DNA from: Paenibacillus humicus NBRC 102415 | Lineage (GTDB): Bacteria; Bacillota; Bacilli; Paenibacillales; Paenibacillaceae | NCBI RefSeq assembly: GCF_004000905.1 | Contig: NZ_BIMD01000008.1 | Span: 62,001-126,000 of the forward strand | DNA length: 64,000 nucleotides | Reading direction: 5' to 3' | Part shown: one piece after another, positions 1 through 9,370 of the stretch | Layout of the letters: each line of letters opens with the position of its first letter | How positions within the stretch are numbered: position 1 is the stretch's first letter | Program-made: the position numbers and the translations under genes | Notes under the pieces: generated by a model | The model's input: the letters and a program-made list of their open reading frames with translations, nothing else | What the model was told of the DNA's origin: nothing | Databases searched by the model: none

Positions 1-203
1 AGCTCCGGCCGCTGATGCTCATAAGCCGGGAGCAGATAAAAATCCGGCCGCTCCAGCCGGAAATGGCGGGTCTCCTCGGCGATGCCGCCCTTGCGCAGGA
101 CGACGATCTGGCGCCCTTCCTCGAGCGCCCGGACCGCGACGGCCCATTCCTTCAGCGCGGCGGCTCCTGCGCCGGCTCCGTCAGGTACGTTCACTTCGGC
201 CAC
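1..203 (-). CDS. DUF1802 family protein (5' part only)
   Basis: The minus strand from a GTG at 203 reads AEVNVPDGAGAGAAALKEWA, then VRALEEGRQIVVLRKGGI and FYLLPAYEHQRPE, and is still open at the window edge. The ALKEWA, LRKGGI and YEHQ segments are how DUF1802 proteins begin; their function is unknown. Only about 67 residues are present. The start is uncertain: in-frame GTG codons lie at 215, 203 and 194, and an AAAGGA motif (207-212) lies just ahead of 203 with short spacing. The gene diverges from mtnK. Confidence 0.75.
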   Translation of the reverse strand, partial: MAEVNVPDGAGAGAAALKEWAVAVRALEEGRQIVVLRKGGIAEETRHFRLERPDFYLLPAYEHQRPE

Positions 204-254
204 ACATCCTTTCACCCGTCAAGCATATTCGCCCCATTATATCAAACGAGCCTA

Positions 255-283
255 TTTCAAGTCTAAAAAAGATGGGCTATAAT
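255..283 (+). promoter_or_regulatory. sigma-A-type promoter of mtnK-mtnA
   Basis: A perfect -10 hexamer TATAAT (278-283) follows a weak -35 TTTCAA (255-260) at 17 bp. The transcript would have about a 100-nt leader before mtnK. I looked for the S-box (SAM-I riboswitch) core that precedes mtnK in Bacillus subtilis and did not find it here. Confidence 0.5.
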
Positions 284-389
284 TAGAGCTTATGTAGAAC
301 AAGAGCCTGGCGTACGCACGCGGCCGCAAGCGATTCTCATGAATTGTTCCTTCTTTTATTATGCTACCCATGAAAGGTGGAAATCACTA

Positions 390-1601
390 ATGCCAGCATA
401 TCATCCCTACAGCGAGGCGGAAGCGGTCGAGCTCGCCCGCACGGTGGAAGGAGTCTTCGCTCCCGGAGCGGAGCTGGAATGCACCGAGATCGGCGACGGC
501 AACCTGAACCTCGTCTTCCATATTACCGAGCCTGCGACCGGCAAGGGGCTTATCGTGAAGCAGGCGCTGCCTTATGTCAAAGTGTTCGGCGAGTCCTGGC
601 CGCTGTCGGTCGACCGCGCGCGGATCGAAGGCGAAGCCCTCAAGATCCAGCACAGCCTGGCGCCTGAGCTGGTGCCGCAAGTCTACTTCACCGACCAGGA
701 GCAGGCCATCACCGTCATGGAAGACCTCAGCAGCCATGTCATCATGCGCAAAGGGCTGATGGAAGGCACGCTGTATCCGCGATTCGCGAGCGACATCTCC
801 ACCTTCCTCGCCCAGACGCTGTTCTTCACCTCGGATCTGGGCATGAGCCAGCAGGAGAAGAAGCTGCGCCAGCAGTCGTTCGTCAACGTGGAGCTGTGCC
901 AGATCACGGAAGACCTCATCTTCGACGAGCCTTACCGCGAGCATGAGCGCAACAACTATGAGGATTCGATCGCCGACGAGGCGCTGGCGCTCCGCACGGA
1001 CGCCGCGCTCCATCTGGAAATCGCCGTATTGAGGGAGAAGTTCCTCACGCGCGGAGAGGCGCTGCTTCACGGAGATCTTCATACCGGCAGCATCTTCGCC
1101 CTGCCCGACTCCACCAAGGTCATCGACCCCGAGTTCGCCTTCTACGGCCCGATGGGCTTCGATATCGGCGCAGTCATCGCGAACCTGCTGCTGAACTTTG
1201 CCGGACAGGAGCACTGGAGCCCGGAGGCGGATTCCCGCAAGCAGTACCGGGAATTCCTGACGGAGACCGTTCGCGGCGTATGGACTCAGTTCGCCGCCAA
1301 GTTCCGCACGCTGTGGGACGAGCATGGCAAGGATCCCGTCTTCTCCGTAGCGGAGGGCTTCCAGGATCTCTATATGAACCGCCTGCTGCAGGATACGGCC
1401 GGATTCGCCGGCGCCAAGATGGTCCGCCGCGTCGTCGGGTTCGCCCATGTCGCCGATCTCGACGCGATTCCGGACGACGCCGTCCGCGAGCGCGCGAAGC
1501 GGATGGCGCTGGCGATCGGCAAGGAGCTCATCAAGCGCCACCGCACCATCGCCTCGATCGAGGAAGTCATCGACATCGCACTTACGGCATCCGCGCGCTA
1601 G
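390..1601 (+). CDS. mtnK: S-methyl-5-thioribose kinase
   Basis: MtnK phosphorylates 5-methylthioribose at C1 with ATP in the methionine salvage pathway, in the cytoplasm. The 403-residue product has the usual family length. It shows the kinase-like fold motifs: an N-terminal lobe with [11 protein letters not shown] (nucleotide-binding region), the catalytic segment [12 protein letters not shown], and the metal-binding segment [16 protein letters not shown] chose the ATG at 390 because GAAAGGTGG lies about 9 nt upstream; an in-frame ATG at 339 would add 17 residues without a ribosome binding site. mtnA follows 85 nt downstream on the same strand, and its product uses the product of this enzyme, so the two form an operon. 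Confidence 0.95.
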   Translation: MPAYHPYSEAEAVELARTVEGVFAPGAELECTEIGDGNLNLVFHITEPATGKGLIVKQALPYVKVFGESWPLSVDRARIEGEALKIQHSLAPELVPQVYFTDQEQAITVMEDLSSHVIMRKGLMEGTLYPRFASDISTFLAQTLFFTSDLGMSQQEKKLRQQSFVNVELCQITEDLIFDEPYREHERNNYEDSIADEALALRTDAALHLEIAVLREKFLTRGEALLHGDLHTGSIFALPDSTKVIDPEFAFYGPMGFDIGAVIANLLLNFAGQEHWSPEADSRKQYREFLTETVRGVWTQFAAKFRTLWDEHGKDPVFSVAEGFQDLYMNRLLQDTAGFAGAKMVRRVVGFAHVADLDAIPDDAVRERAKRMALAIGKELIKRHRTIASIEEVIDIALTASAR

Positions 1602-1686
1602 GCGCGGACCGCCTATCGACACCTTGCCCGGAAGCCGGCTCCGCCGGCACGATCGCCGGACAGGCATAATGAACGGAGGAACCATC

Positions 1687-2784
1687 ATGACCGACAGCGC
1701 AGCCGCCTACCCCGGCCTGCAATCCCTCATTTGGGCGGGAAGCCAGCTTCAGCTGCTTGACCAGCGCCTGCTTCCGGAGGAGACCGTCTATCTTCCCTTG
1801 ACGGATGCCGAAGGCGTCTGGGAAGCGATCCGACATATGAAAGTAAGGGGAGCCCCCGCCATCGGCATCGCCGCCGCCTACGGGCTTGTGCTCGGCAGCG
1901 GACTGCCCGGCCAGCCCTTCCAGGCGGAGGACAGCCTCGCCGCCTGGCTTGGCCGCGTAAACGAGAAAGCCGGTTATCTAGCGACGAGCCGCCCCACGGC
2001 CGTCAACCTGTTCTGGGCGCTGGACCGCATGAAAGCACGCGCGGCGGAGCTGGCCCAAAGCGCCGTCACCCTCGATGAGGCCAAGCAAAGCCTGCTCGAT
2101 GAGGCGATCGCCATCCAAAGCGAGGACGAGGCGACGAACCGGATGATCGGCGAGCATGCGCTGGAGCTCATGCGCGACGGCATGGGCGTCCTGACCCACT
2201 GCAACGCGGGCGGGCTCGCCACCGCGAAGTACGGCACGGCGCTGGCTCCGTTCTACCTCGCTCAGGAGCGCGGAATCTCGCTCAAAGTATTTGCGGACGA
2301 GACTCGTCCCGTCCTCCAGGGAGCGCGGCTGACCGCGTTCGAGCTGCAGCAGGCGGGCGTCGACGTGACGCTGATCTGCGACAACATGGCCGGCATGGTC
2401 ATGAGCAAGGGCTGGATCGACGCCGTCATCGTCGGCACCGACCGCGTCGCCGCCAACGGCGATGTCGCCAACAAGATCGGCACGTACAGCGTCGCTGTGC
2501 TCGCCAAGGCGCATGGAATTCCTTTCTATGTCGCCTGCCCTCTCTCCACCATCGATCTCGGCACGCCTACCGGAGCGGAGATTCCGATCGAAGAGCGCCA
2601 CGCGGAGGAAGTGACCGAGGGCTTCGGCAAGCGCACCGCCCCTCATGGCGTCAAGGTGTACAACCCGGCCTTCGATGTGACGCCTGCCGAATACGTCACC
2701 GCCATCATTACCGAAAAAGGCGTCATCCGGCCGCCCTACGGCGAAAACCTCAAAAAGCTGTTCGAGGAGCTCCGCCAGGGATAA
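1687..2784 (+). CDS. mtnA: S-methyl-5-thioribose-1-phosphate isomerase
   Basis: MtnA isomerises methylthioribose-1-phosphate to methylthioribulose-1-phosphate, the step after MtnK in methionine salvage. The 365-residue protein carries the family blocks [13 protein letters not shown], the catalytic-cysteine segment [32 protein letters not shown] and the catalytic-aspartate segment [17 protein letters not shown]. It belongs to the eIF2B-related superfamily, but the RGAP and CNAGG blocks fit MtnA better than eIF2B or ribose-1,5-bisphosphate isomerase. The ATG at 1687 has GGAGGA six nt upstream; an ATG at 1669 is closer to mtnK but lacks a good site. A strong terminator closes the operon at 2801-2833, so later salvage genes (mtnW/X/B/D) are not linked here. 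Confidence 0.95.
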   Translation: MTDSAAAYPGLQSLIWAGSQLQLLDQRLLPEETVYLPLTDAEGVWEAIRHMKVRGAPAIGIAAAYGLVLGSGLPGQPFQAEDSLAAWLGRVNEKAGYLATSRPTAVNLFWALDRMKARAAELAQSAVTLDEAKQSLLDEAIAIQSEDEATNRMIGEHALELMRDGMGVLTHCNAGGLATAKYGTALAPFYLAQERGISLKVFADETRPVLQGARLTAFELQQAGVDVTLICDNMAGMVMSKGWIDAVIVGTDRVAANGDVANKIGTYSVAVLAKAHGIPFYVACPLSTIDLGTPTGAEIPIEERHAEEVTEGFGKRTAPHGVKVYNPAFDVTPAEYVTAIITEKGVIRPPYGENLKKLFEELRQG

Positions 2785-2800
2785 GGCCCCATCCAGCAGC

Positions 2801-2833
2801 AAGCCGCCATGGAGATTTCCATGGCGGCTTTTT
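2801..2833 (+). terminator. Rho-independent terminator of mtnKA
   Basis: Perfect 13-bp stem (2801-2813 with 2818-2830), GATT loop, then a T run to 2833, 16 nt after the mtnA stop. Confidence 0.9.
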
Positions 2834-2937
2834 GTGCCCGGCCCTGAGCGGCATGGAACGGCTGCGGGATGAAAGCCGCTCAAATCCCATGCATCGCTTC
2901 CCCAGCCTCAGGCTCCGCTTCCGGTCGGCGGACTCCC

Positions 2938-4710
2938 TCACTCGTCATTGCCCGTCCGCTCCCCGTCCAGCGGCAGCCTGACGACGATCGTCGTTCCTTT
3001 GTTCTCCTCGCTGTGCACGGCGACCGTGCCGCCATGGTTTTCGACAATCTTTTTGCTGACCATGAACCCGAGGCCGGTCCCTTTTTCCTTGGTCGTATAG
3101 AACGGCTGGCCGAGCCTCTCCAGCAAATGGGCCGGAATGCCGCAGCCCTCATCGATGAAACTGACCATCACGCCTCGTCCGGATGGATTCATCCGGGCGT
3201 CGATTATCAGGCTGCCGCCTCTCGGCATCGCCTCGATCGCATTTTTGATCATGTTGATGCACACCTGCTTCAGCTGGTTTTCCTCGCACATGATCATCAT
3301 TTCCTCGTCGCTGAAGGAAGTGACGATCTGCACGTCGTTCAGGATCGCCTGCCCGTTCAGCAGCGTGACGACATCCTCCAGCAGAAGCCTTATATCCTTC
3401 GCTTCAAAGTGGACCGCCTGAGGCTTGGCCAGCATGAGCAGCTCGCTGAGAATCTGCTCGATTCGGCGGATTTCCGAAGCCATGATTTCATAGAAATAAT
3501 CCCGTTTCTCCGTGCTTCCGGACTGAAGGAGCTGAAGGAAGCCCTTGAGCGCCGTGACCGGATTGCGGATCTCATGGGCGATGCCGGCCGCCAGCTCCCC
3601 TGCGATCGACAGCTTCTCCGAGCGGATCAGCAGCTCCTGGGCTTGCATTCTCTCGGTAATGTCGCGGATGATGACAGCCCGGCCCCTGATCCTGTCCTCG
3701 GAGTCGTGCAGCGGAAAGCTGGACACCATGACATGGAGGCGGACGCCGGCTTTGGTGACACGCTCCGATTCGTATCCCTCGATGCTTCCCCCGGCGGCAA
3801 TGATCGATTTATTGCGCCGCACCTCGAAGGTTCTCTCGTCCGGGAGCAGAGGCATCGCATGGCTGGGAATCCCGACCAGCTCATCCTTGGTCCAGCCGAA
3901 TGTCGTCTCGAAAGCCTGGTTGACGCTGACGGCCAGATCATGGTCGTCCAGAATAAGCACCGGGTCCAGGTTCCGGGTAATGAAGGACTCCAGCTGATGC
4001 TTCGTCGCCAGCAGCTGGCTCCGCATCAGGCTCGCTTCCTGCTTGCTGCGGTCCATGTCGAGCTGATGCTCGTTCTGCACGGCCAGGGACGGGTATATGT
4101 CGGAGCGCCGCAAGTACAGGCTGGACGCGACGAATTCCTCGTCGGTCATATGATATTCATGGCTCCGCAGCAGCGCAAGCTGGAAGGCGGCCGATATTTG
4201 CCTGCCGTCATAGGCGCATACGGAGATCAGCCCGTTTCCGTCTACGCATTCATCCGCCAAATGTTCCATGGCGTCGAGCTCGCAGCTGATCTCCTGCACA
4301 TCCTTGAGCGGAATATTGCCCCATGTACGCAGCAACAGGCCGTGTTTCTGATAGGCTTCCACGGCGCGGGAAAATCTCTCCATGAAGATGCCGCTCCGAA
4401 ACCCTCCGTCCATCCGGTACAGCTCTTCCCGATCGATATGATGGACAAGGGCAAGCTGGCTCTCATCCATCTGGCGGGAGAGCAGCTTGCGGATGGTTTG
4501 ATATCGCGTCACGGATTCGATGATTAAGGTCTGATGCCCCTGCTGGATTCCCATGCGGACAAACGCAACGGCGTTTTGGATGTATCGGTCCAAATTTTCA
4601 TAAATGTATAAGATATGGCCGTGTCCCGAAATGCTCATCATCCCGCTCAACGGCACGTTGGAATTCGGAAGGATTGCAGAAAACCACTCTTCATTGGCAA
4701 ATGGACGCAT
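2938..4710 (-). CDS. MEDS-PAS sensor histidine kinase (KinE/sporulation-kinase-like)
   Basis: This 590-residue kinase has no membrane segment. Residues about 30-180 match a MEDS domain (DcmR-type sensory domain): GHILYIYENLDRYIQNAV and FRSGIFMERFSRAVE. A PAS domain follows at about 240-355, ending in IIRDITERMQ. The phosphoacceptor is H379 in AAGIAHEIRNPV, and the ATPase domain (about 470-585) has NMIKNAIEAMP, DEGCGIP and GTGLGFMVSKKIVENHGG. The architecture resembles orphan sporulation kinases; no response regulator is adjacent, so it may feed a phosphorelay (inference). The ATG at 4710 has GGAGGGAG five nt upstream. The ligand of the MEDS domain cannot be read from sequence. Confidence 0.9.
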   Translation of the reverse strand: MRPFANEEWFSAILPNSNVPLSGMMSISGHGHILYIYENLDRYIQNAVAFVRMGIQQGHQTLIIESVTRYQTIRKLLSRQMDESQLALVHHIDREELYRMDGGFRSGIFMERFSRAVEAYQKHGLLLRTWGNIPLKDVQEISCELDAMEHLADECVDGNGLISVCAYDGRQISAAFQLALLRSHEYHMTDEEFVASSLYLRRSDIYPSLAVQNEHQLDMDRSKQEASLMRSQLLATKHQLESFITRNLDPVLILDDHDLAVSVNQAFETTFGWTKDELVGIPSHAMPLLPDERTFEVRRNKSIIAAGGSIEGYESERVTKAGVRLHVMVSSFPLHDSEDRIRGRAVIIRDITERMQAQELLIRSEKLSIAGELAAGIAHEIRNPVTALKGFLQLLQSGSTEKRDYFYEIMASEIRRIEQILSELLMLAKPQAVHFEAKDIRLLLEDVVTLLNGQAILNDVQIVTSFSDEEMMIMCEENQLKQVCINMIKNAIEAMPRGGSLIIDARMNPSGRGVMVSFIDEGCGIPAHLLERLGQPFYTTKEKGTGLGFMVSKKIVENHGGTVAVHSEENKGTTIVVRLPLDGERTGNDE

Positions 4711-4793
4711 TCATTCTCCCTCCAGGAAATTGATTGTGTCTATTTCATCAACGAACGGATCAATCCCTCTAGCGGGACGGCCGATTTTCCAAA

Positions 4794-4829
4794 AAAACAA
4801 CAAAAAAGGGCGGCATCCCCTCCGCCCTT
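4794..4829 (-). terminator. Terminator of yunC
   Basis: On the minus strand an 8-bp stem (4822-4829 with 4806-4813) is followed by two T-rich runs. It lies about 50 nt after the yunC stop. Confidence 0.85.
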
Positions 4830-4879
4830 CCTTGCCATCCTGCTTCATCCCCTGTTTTGGGAATGCGCCCGCCTTTCCG

Positions 4880-5191
4880 TCAAGCCAGCTGCCGGACGGC
4901 TTCGATTCCCTTCATGCCTACATAGAGGCCGGCTTCCCGAGCCGCCTCCGTCACCGATTCCAGCGGAGCGTCCAGCAGCTCTTCCAGCGTCCGGACGCCG
5001 ACGGCGCGCGCAGCGACGACTCCCCGTTCCTTCAGCTTGGGGTTGCTGTCGAACAAAGCGACGTCGAGCGCTCCGCACATGATGTATCCTTTATCCGTCG
5101 TTACAGCGAGCAGCGTCGTCTTAGGCAGCTTCACCTCGATGCCGATCGCGGTTTTTCCGTCTCCGAGAGCAACCGGTACCATCTGCATCAT
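4880..5191 (-). CDS. yunC: YunC family protein (DUF1805)
   Basis: A 103-residue cytoplasmic protein with the YunC/DUF1805 signatures LPKTTLLAVTTDKGYIMCGA, LDVALFDSNPKLKERGVVAA and RAVGVRTLEELLDAPLESV. The family is short and widespread in Bacillales; its biochemical role is not established. Start ATG 5191 (or the next codon, 5188) lies about 9 nt after GGGAGGTGG. It has its own terminator downstream, so it is probably monocistronic, between the MEDS kinase and the phytochrome gene. A 9-bp GC-rich inverted repeat without a T run lies upstream at 5290-5323. Confidence 0.9.
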   Translation of the reverse strand: MMQMVPVALGDGKTAIGIEVKLPKTTLLAVTTDKGYIMCGALDVALFDSNPKLKERGVVAARAVGVRTLEELLDAPLESVTEAAREAGLYVGMKGIEAVRQLA

Positions 5192-5386
5192 GACAATGGG
5201 CCACCTCCCTTCTCAGCACTTCCGTATTGTATGCGCGGCGTGTCGGAGAAGGTGAATGCCGGATCTTCGACTATGGCGGCGTCGACAGCCGAGGCCGCCG
5301 TCAACAGAGCGGCAGCGGCCTCGATCATAGGGAAAGCAGGGAATCTATGGTTTAGTGGCGATCTCGGATGGGGCGTCGGTCCAGAC

Positions 5387-7936
5387 TTAGCGTCCCGCCA
5401 CCCGGATACGGTTTTTGCCTTCGTTTTTGGCCTGGACCAAAGCCTCTCTGGCCTCTTTCATGAGCACCCCGCCCTCCAGGGAGGAATCCGCTAATTTCAC
5501 CGATATGCCGATGCTGACCGTAATGAAGCCTCCGGCTTGCGATGGATCCCGAGGAATTTGCAGCGAGATGACATTGGTCCGGATTTGCTCGGCGAGAAGC
5601 AGAGCCTCGGCTTCTTCCGCCTCCAGCTTCATGACGAACGTCCCGCCGGTCAACCTGGCGATATTCGCTTCGCTGCGGTCCGCCAGCACGCTAAGGGCAT
5701 CCCCGACCCACTGCAGGCATACATCTCCGCTTCGCAGACCCTGCAGCTTGTTGTACGTGCGGAAATCGTCGATGTCGATCAGAAGCAGCGCGACGGGCCT
5801 GCCCGACAGCAACGATTGCTCCCAATCCAGCTTGAGAGACTGCTCGAAGGAAGGGAGGTTCTGCATATCCGTGAGCGGATCGGTCGTCATGTACATCTGC
5901 AGCTGGTCCTGCGCGTCCGTGAACAGATCCGTCTCGGGAAGGGAGGAGCTTTCGCGGGCAATGACCATCATGGACGGCTGCCTGGAATGGACGACCGTCG
6001 CAAAGGTCAGATCCAGAAGGCGCAAGGCTCCGCCGCCCGCCCGGAATCGTCCCCGGCAGGTTTCCAGCTGCAGCGGATTTTGCTCCAGCCTCTCCAGTGC
6101 CGCCAGCAGCTCGGCCGGGTTCTCCGGACCCAGCGCCTCAATCAACGATCCGCCTCTGATTTCCGAGGCGCTGTCGAAGCCGAGCAGCCGCATCGCCTGA
6201 TGGTTGCCGTACACGATCCTGCCTCCGGTCACGGTGAGGAAGGGAACCGGGGAATATTCCATCAGCTGAAGATAGCGCTCTTCATTTTCCCGCATGACCC
6301 GGGCGTTCTGCTCGGCCTGCTCCTCCGCGCGCGCCAGCTGCTCCTCGGCATGCCGAAGGGCGACGGCCTTGAGCTCGGGCAGGGCGCTCAGCTGGGACAG
6401 CTTCCAGGGCGCGGAAGTTCCTTGAACGACCTGCCGCCACTTCTCGAAGGATTTGCGGGGCGACAGACGGATGCCGTCATCGGTCCGGATGACCGACTTG
6501 GCGGGATCCCCCGCCCAATCGACCACCTGGATGAGCTCCGGCCGGAACCAGATGATATACTCCCGCATGTCCGGCGAGAGGGATAGGAACAGCGCTCCGG
6601 AAGCCTTCTCCCTGTATGCGGCAGCCGGACCGAATTCCTTGCTCAGCCGAGAGGTATGGTAGGTATAGTCCACGCTCTGCTTCTCCAGCCATTCCGCCAG
6701 CTCCCGCACATGGGACGGCAGCGGCGCATCGCCGAACAGCATCAGCTGCCCGCGGAAGCTGACGGCCGCGCCTGTCGCGGACATCAGTCCGAGCAGGCTG
6801 TCCTTTTCCTTTTCCAGCCGCTGATGAAGCCTCAGCGGATCCTGGACGCCGATCAGGATCGAGGACAGCAGCGACGCGGAGGTCTTCAGCCGGAGCGCCT
6901 CCGAGTAGTCGTCCAGCTGCTGGCGCTGATACAGCTCATTGGAGAAGAAAGCCCCGAGAAAGTTGCACAGGCTGCGGATCCGGTGCGGGACGTACTTGGG
7001 AGAACGATGATGGCAGGTGATCAGCCCCCACAGCTCGCTGCCGTGAATCAGCGATATCGTGGTCGTAGCCCCTACGCCCATATTCTGCAAATATTCGATA
7101 TGCAGAGGCGAAACGCTTCTGAGCACGGAGAGGCTGAGATTCAGCGGCTTGCCCGTAAGCGGATGCCCCGCCGGGATGATATCGACCGGCTTGTACCCTG
7201 CGTCCACGATGGTGCGGAGCCAATTGCGCAGGTACAGCTCTCTTGCCTGCCTGGGAATATCGGAGGCGGGATAATGATGGCCGAGAAAAGGCTCCATGTC
7301 CGGCTCCCTGGATTCGGCGATGACCTTGCCGTTCCACTCCTTATCGAACTCATAGATCATGACCCTGTCGTAGCCCAGCATCTCGCGCACGAGCTCGGCC
7401 GCCGCATGGCTCGCCTCCACCCGGCTCTGCGTCTGCTTGATGCGCCCGAAAAACAGGCTGATCCAGCGGTAATCCCGAGCAGCCGGACCGCTGTCCTCCC
7501 CGGAGGGCTCCATCTCCAGGATGAGCAGCCCTTCGCTTTCATGGGCGATGCCGTAAAATGGCGTCAGAACGCCTCTTACTTCGATTTCAATTTTTACATG
7601 CTGCAGCTCCGAGGTCGAGGATGCCCGCAAGTCCAGAGAAAGCAGCTCCCTGACCCGCTCCTCCCCGATCAGATCGGCCAAAGGCGTTCCGAGCAGCTTG
7701 CCGGCAGCGATGCCGAGCATCTCTTCGGTGTTGGCGCTGCACGTGCCGATCCGGCAGCCGTCCTCCCTCGTCACGGCCACCAATACGCCATGCGGCTGGA
7801 TGCGTCCGGGAATATGGATCGGCTCCTTGTCGCAGTTCGTCAAATCGATGTTGTCGTCCTGCGGGACGAAATCGCCTTCCGTCAGAAGGGTTCTGTCCAG
7901 CAGCTCATGCTCATTCGCGTTTCCGTCCTCTTTCAT
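5387..7936 (-). CDS. bphP: Bacteriophytochrome with C-terminal PAS and degenerate GGDEF domain
   Basis: A red/far-red photoreceptor of 849 residues. The biliverdin-attachment Cys is C35 in LTNCDKEPIHIPGRIQPHG, at the start of the PAS domain. The GAF domain (about 150-320) has the chromophore-contacting PASDIP motif with D226. The PHY domain (about 330-530) carries the tongue elements VVDWAGDP and LSPRKSFEKW. A coiled coil, a PAS domain (about 565-670) and a GGDEF-type domain (about 690-845) follow instead of a histidine kinase. The first metal site (LLIDIDDFRTYN) is present, but the signature is TGGTF instead of GGDEF, so diguanylate cyclase activity is doubtful. The heme oxygenase gene lies 27 nt upstream and would supply biliverdin. 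Confidence 0.93.
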   Translation of the reverse strand: MKEDGNANEHELLDRTLLTEGDFVPQDDNIDLTNCDKEPIHIPGRIQPHGVLVAVTREDGCRIGTCSANTEEMLGIAAGKLLGTPLADLIGEERVRELLSLDLRASSTSELQHVKIEIEVRGVLTPFYGIAHESEGLLILEMEPSGEDSGPAARDYRWISLFFGRIKQTQSRVEASHAAAELVREMLGYDRVMIYEFDKEWNGKVIAESREPDMEPFLGHHYPASDIPRQARELYLRNWLRTIVDAGYKPVDIIPAGHPLTGKPLNLSLSVLRSVSPLHIEYLQNMGVGATTTISLIHGSELWGLITCHHRSPKYVPHRIRSLCNFLGAFFSNELYQRQQLDDYSEALRLKTSASLLSSILIGVQDPLRLHQRLEKEKDSLLGLMSATGAAVSFRGQLMLFGDAPLPSHVRELAEWLEKQSVDYTYHTSRLSKEFGPAAAYREKASGALFLSLSPDMREYIIWFRPELIQVVDWAGDPAKSVIRTDDGIRLSPRKSFEKWRQVVQGTSAPWKLSQLSALPELKAVALRHAEEQLARAEEQAEQNARVMRENEERYLQLMEYSPVPFLTVTGGRIVYGNHQAMRLLGFDSASEIRGGSLIEALGPENPAELLAALERLEQNPLQLETCRGRFRAGGGALRLLDLTFATVVHSRQPSMMVIARESSSLPETDLFTDAQDQLQMYMTTDPLTDMQNLPSFEQSLKLDWEQSLLSGRPVALLLIDIDDFRTYNKLQGLRSGDVCLQWVGDALSVLADRSEANIARLTGGTFVMKLEAEEAEALLLAEQIRTNVISLQIPRDPSQAGGFITVSIGISVKLADSSLEGGVLMKEAREALVQAKNEGKNRIRVAGR

Positions 7937-7963
7937 AGCCGCTCAGGCCTCCCGCACTCTTTG

Positions 7964-8572
7964 CTATACGGCCTGCTCTTGAAGGCGTGCATGAATCCAG
8001 GCATCCAGAAGAGCGAACGTTTCTTTTGCCGCCTCGACCATTTCGCCGCCCTGCCGCGGCTCGGAGCCTTCCCGAACGAGCAGCTCCCTCATCTCGCCCC
8101 ATCTCGCCCTCGTGTCGGGACCGTAGGCGTAGAAATACGACAATCCCGATTCGGGGGCGAGCTGCAAGCCGGAAGCCAGCTTCCTGCTGATGACCTGTCC
8201 GCCGAGCGTGGAGCCTTCCATGACATACAGGTAACCGAGCATGCGCGCCGGGACGGAGACATCCGGAAGGGAACCGCAGACGGGAATGGATTCGATGTCC
8301 GTCCTCGAATAGCCGAGCTCCGTGAAATCCCGCTCCAGCAAAGGCAGCTTGGCGAGCCTGGAGAAATCGATGCCCCATGCTTCCGCTGCCGGGGCTGCCA
8401 GCACGATCGCCTCCATCGGCTTGATGAAGCCGTAGAACAGCTCCAAATACTGCTTGTATTGCTGGAGAGTCATCGTCTGATCCATGATGGCTCTGGCATA
8501 TGCATTGCTTTCCAGCTGCTCATGGCTGGGCGCCGTTTCCTCGCGCAATCTTTCCAATATGCCTGCGGACAT
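7964..8572 (-). CDS. bphO: Biliverdin-producing heme oxygenase
   Basis: Oxidises heme to biliverdin, the chromophore of the adjacent phytochrome. The 202-residue protein has the N-terminal proximal-histidine region RLREETAPSHEQLE (H17) and the distal-helix signature GYLYVMEGSTLGGQ, both typical of HO-1-like enzymes. The ATG at 8572 is preceded by GAGGAGG. The gene ends 27 nt before bphP on the same strand, the usual bphO-bphP order, so the two should be cotranscribed. Family membership is clear from sequence; electron donor and regiospecificity are not. Confidence 0.93.
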   Translation of the reverse strand: MSAGILERLREETAPSHEQLESNAYARAIMDQTMTLQQYKQYLELFYGFIKPMEAIVLAAPAAEAWGIDFSRLAKLPLLERDFTELGYSRTDIESIPVCGSLPDVSVPARMLGYLYVMEGSTLGGQVISRKLASGLQLAPESGLSYFYAYGPDTRARWGEMRELLVREGSEPRQGGEMVEAAKETFALLDAWIHARLQEQAV

Positions 8573-8796
8573 TCGGAAAACCTCCTCTATTAATCGACTT
8601 CCTTTTATCTTCCAGAATATCCCTGATTTCCATTCCGCGCCACGGTTCGATCGTCATGGTCATCTACCTTATTGCCCAAATTCCAAAACCAATTTCACTG
8701 CAAATCCCGCCTCCAAAAATAGGTCTATGTCATTAGGTAATCTGATGATATAGTTATACCAATATCTCTATCAAGTTCGGAGGAACTACATACATC

Positions 8797-9237
8797 ATGA
8801 ACGATAAAGGACCAAATACCTATTCCTTCCAGGCGGATCTCATCATTGACGCGGTTACCCGGGACCTTGCCGAGGCCAGGCTCAAGCAGCTGCTGCAATC
8901 GGCAGGCATAAGCACCTACAAGATCGGCAGGAGCTCCCTCGTCGGCGCTTCGTTCCCCGAGGAAGACATTCCGTCCGGGATGAGAAAGGCAGGCTCCGGA
9001 TCGACCGAGGCCGCACAGCCTTCCAGCGGCTCCGGATCCTCCGGCGTCACGTCCACCCTGCTGCATCATATGGAACAAAAAACTCTCGTCCGGCTCAGCA
9101 TCAACAAGGGCAAGGGCGTCCGCATGAGCATTCCGGGAAGAATCCTCAACATCGAGAACGAGCTCATCACCGTCTATCATGTCGACGAGAAGCAGGTCTA
9201 CACGTTCCTGCTCCAGGAAATCGACGACTTCAGCTAG
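8797..9237 (+). CDS. Hypothetical protein, 146 residues
   Basis: I do not recognise this family. The protein is soluble with two conserved-looking blocks: an N-terminal one (YSFQADLIIDAVTRDLAEAR, then LKQLLQSAGISTYKIG) and a C-terminal one (LVRLSINKGKGVRMSIPGR, then DEKQVYTFLLQEIDDF). A Gly/Ser-rich linker at about residues 65-85 joins them. The ATG at 8797 has GGAGG about 13 nt upstream, slightly far. The gene diverges from bphO and has its own terminator. Coding status is supported by the ribosome binding site, terminator and codon pattern; no function is assigned. Confidence 0.75.
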   Translation: MNDKGPNTYSFQADLIIDAVTRDLAEARLKQLLQSAGISTYKIGRSSLVGASFPEEDIPSGMRKAGSGSTEAAQPSSGSGSSGVTSTLLHHMEQKTLVRLSINKGKGVRMSIPGRILNIENELITVYHVDEKQVYTFLLQEIDDFS

Positions 9238-9294
9238 CAAGCATGCAGCGCGCCCGTTGGCGGCTGCGGTCCTCTTCCATTCCCTGTTGTTGCA

Positions 9295-9333
9295 AATGCG
9301 GCGGCACCGCAAAGGTGCCGCCGCATTTTTTTT
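9295..9333 (+). terminator. Terminator after the 8797-9237 gene
   Basis: A 14-bp GC-rich stem (9295-9308 with 9314-9327), GCAAA loop and eight Ts. It lies between two convergent genes. Confidence 0.92.
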
Positions 9334-9370
9334 GCTTTCAAGGCCTCATCCGCGGGCGGCTGCCCGCTCT

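Noticed and set aside
204-389. SAM-I (S-box) riboswitch before mtnK
   Set aside because: Expected from Bacillus subtilis, but the leader lacks the conserved GAGGGA-type core and kink-turn pattern, and no terminator precedes mtnK.
387-1688. Long minus-strand frame opposite mtnK
   Set aside because: A shadow of the mtnK codon pattern in high-GC DNA. The same applies to the long frames opposite the MEDS kinase, the phytochrome, the YesM/YesN pair and the CGTase, where the real genes have domains and ribosome binding sites.
5290-5323. Terminator after the phytochrome gene
   Set aside because: The 9-bp stem has no T run on either strand, so it was not listed as a terminator.
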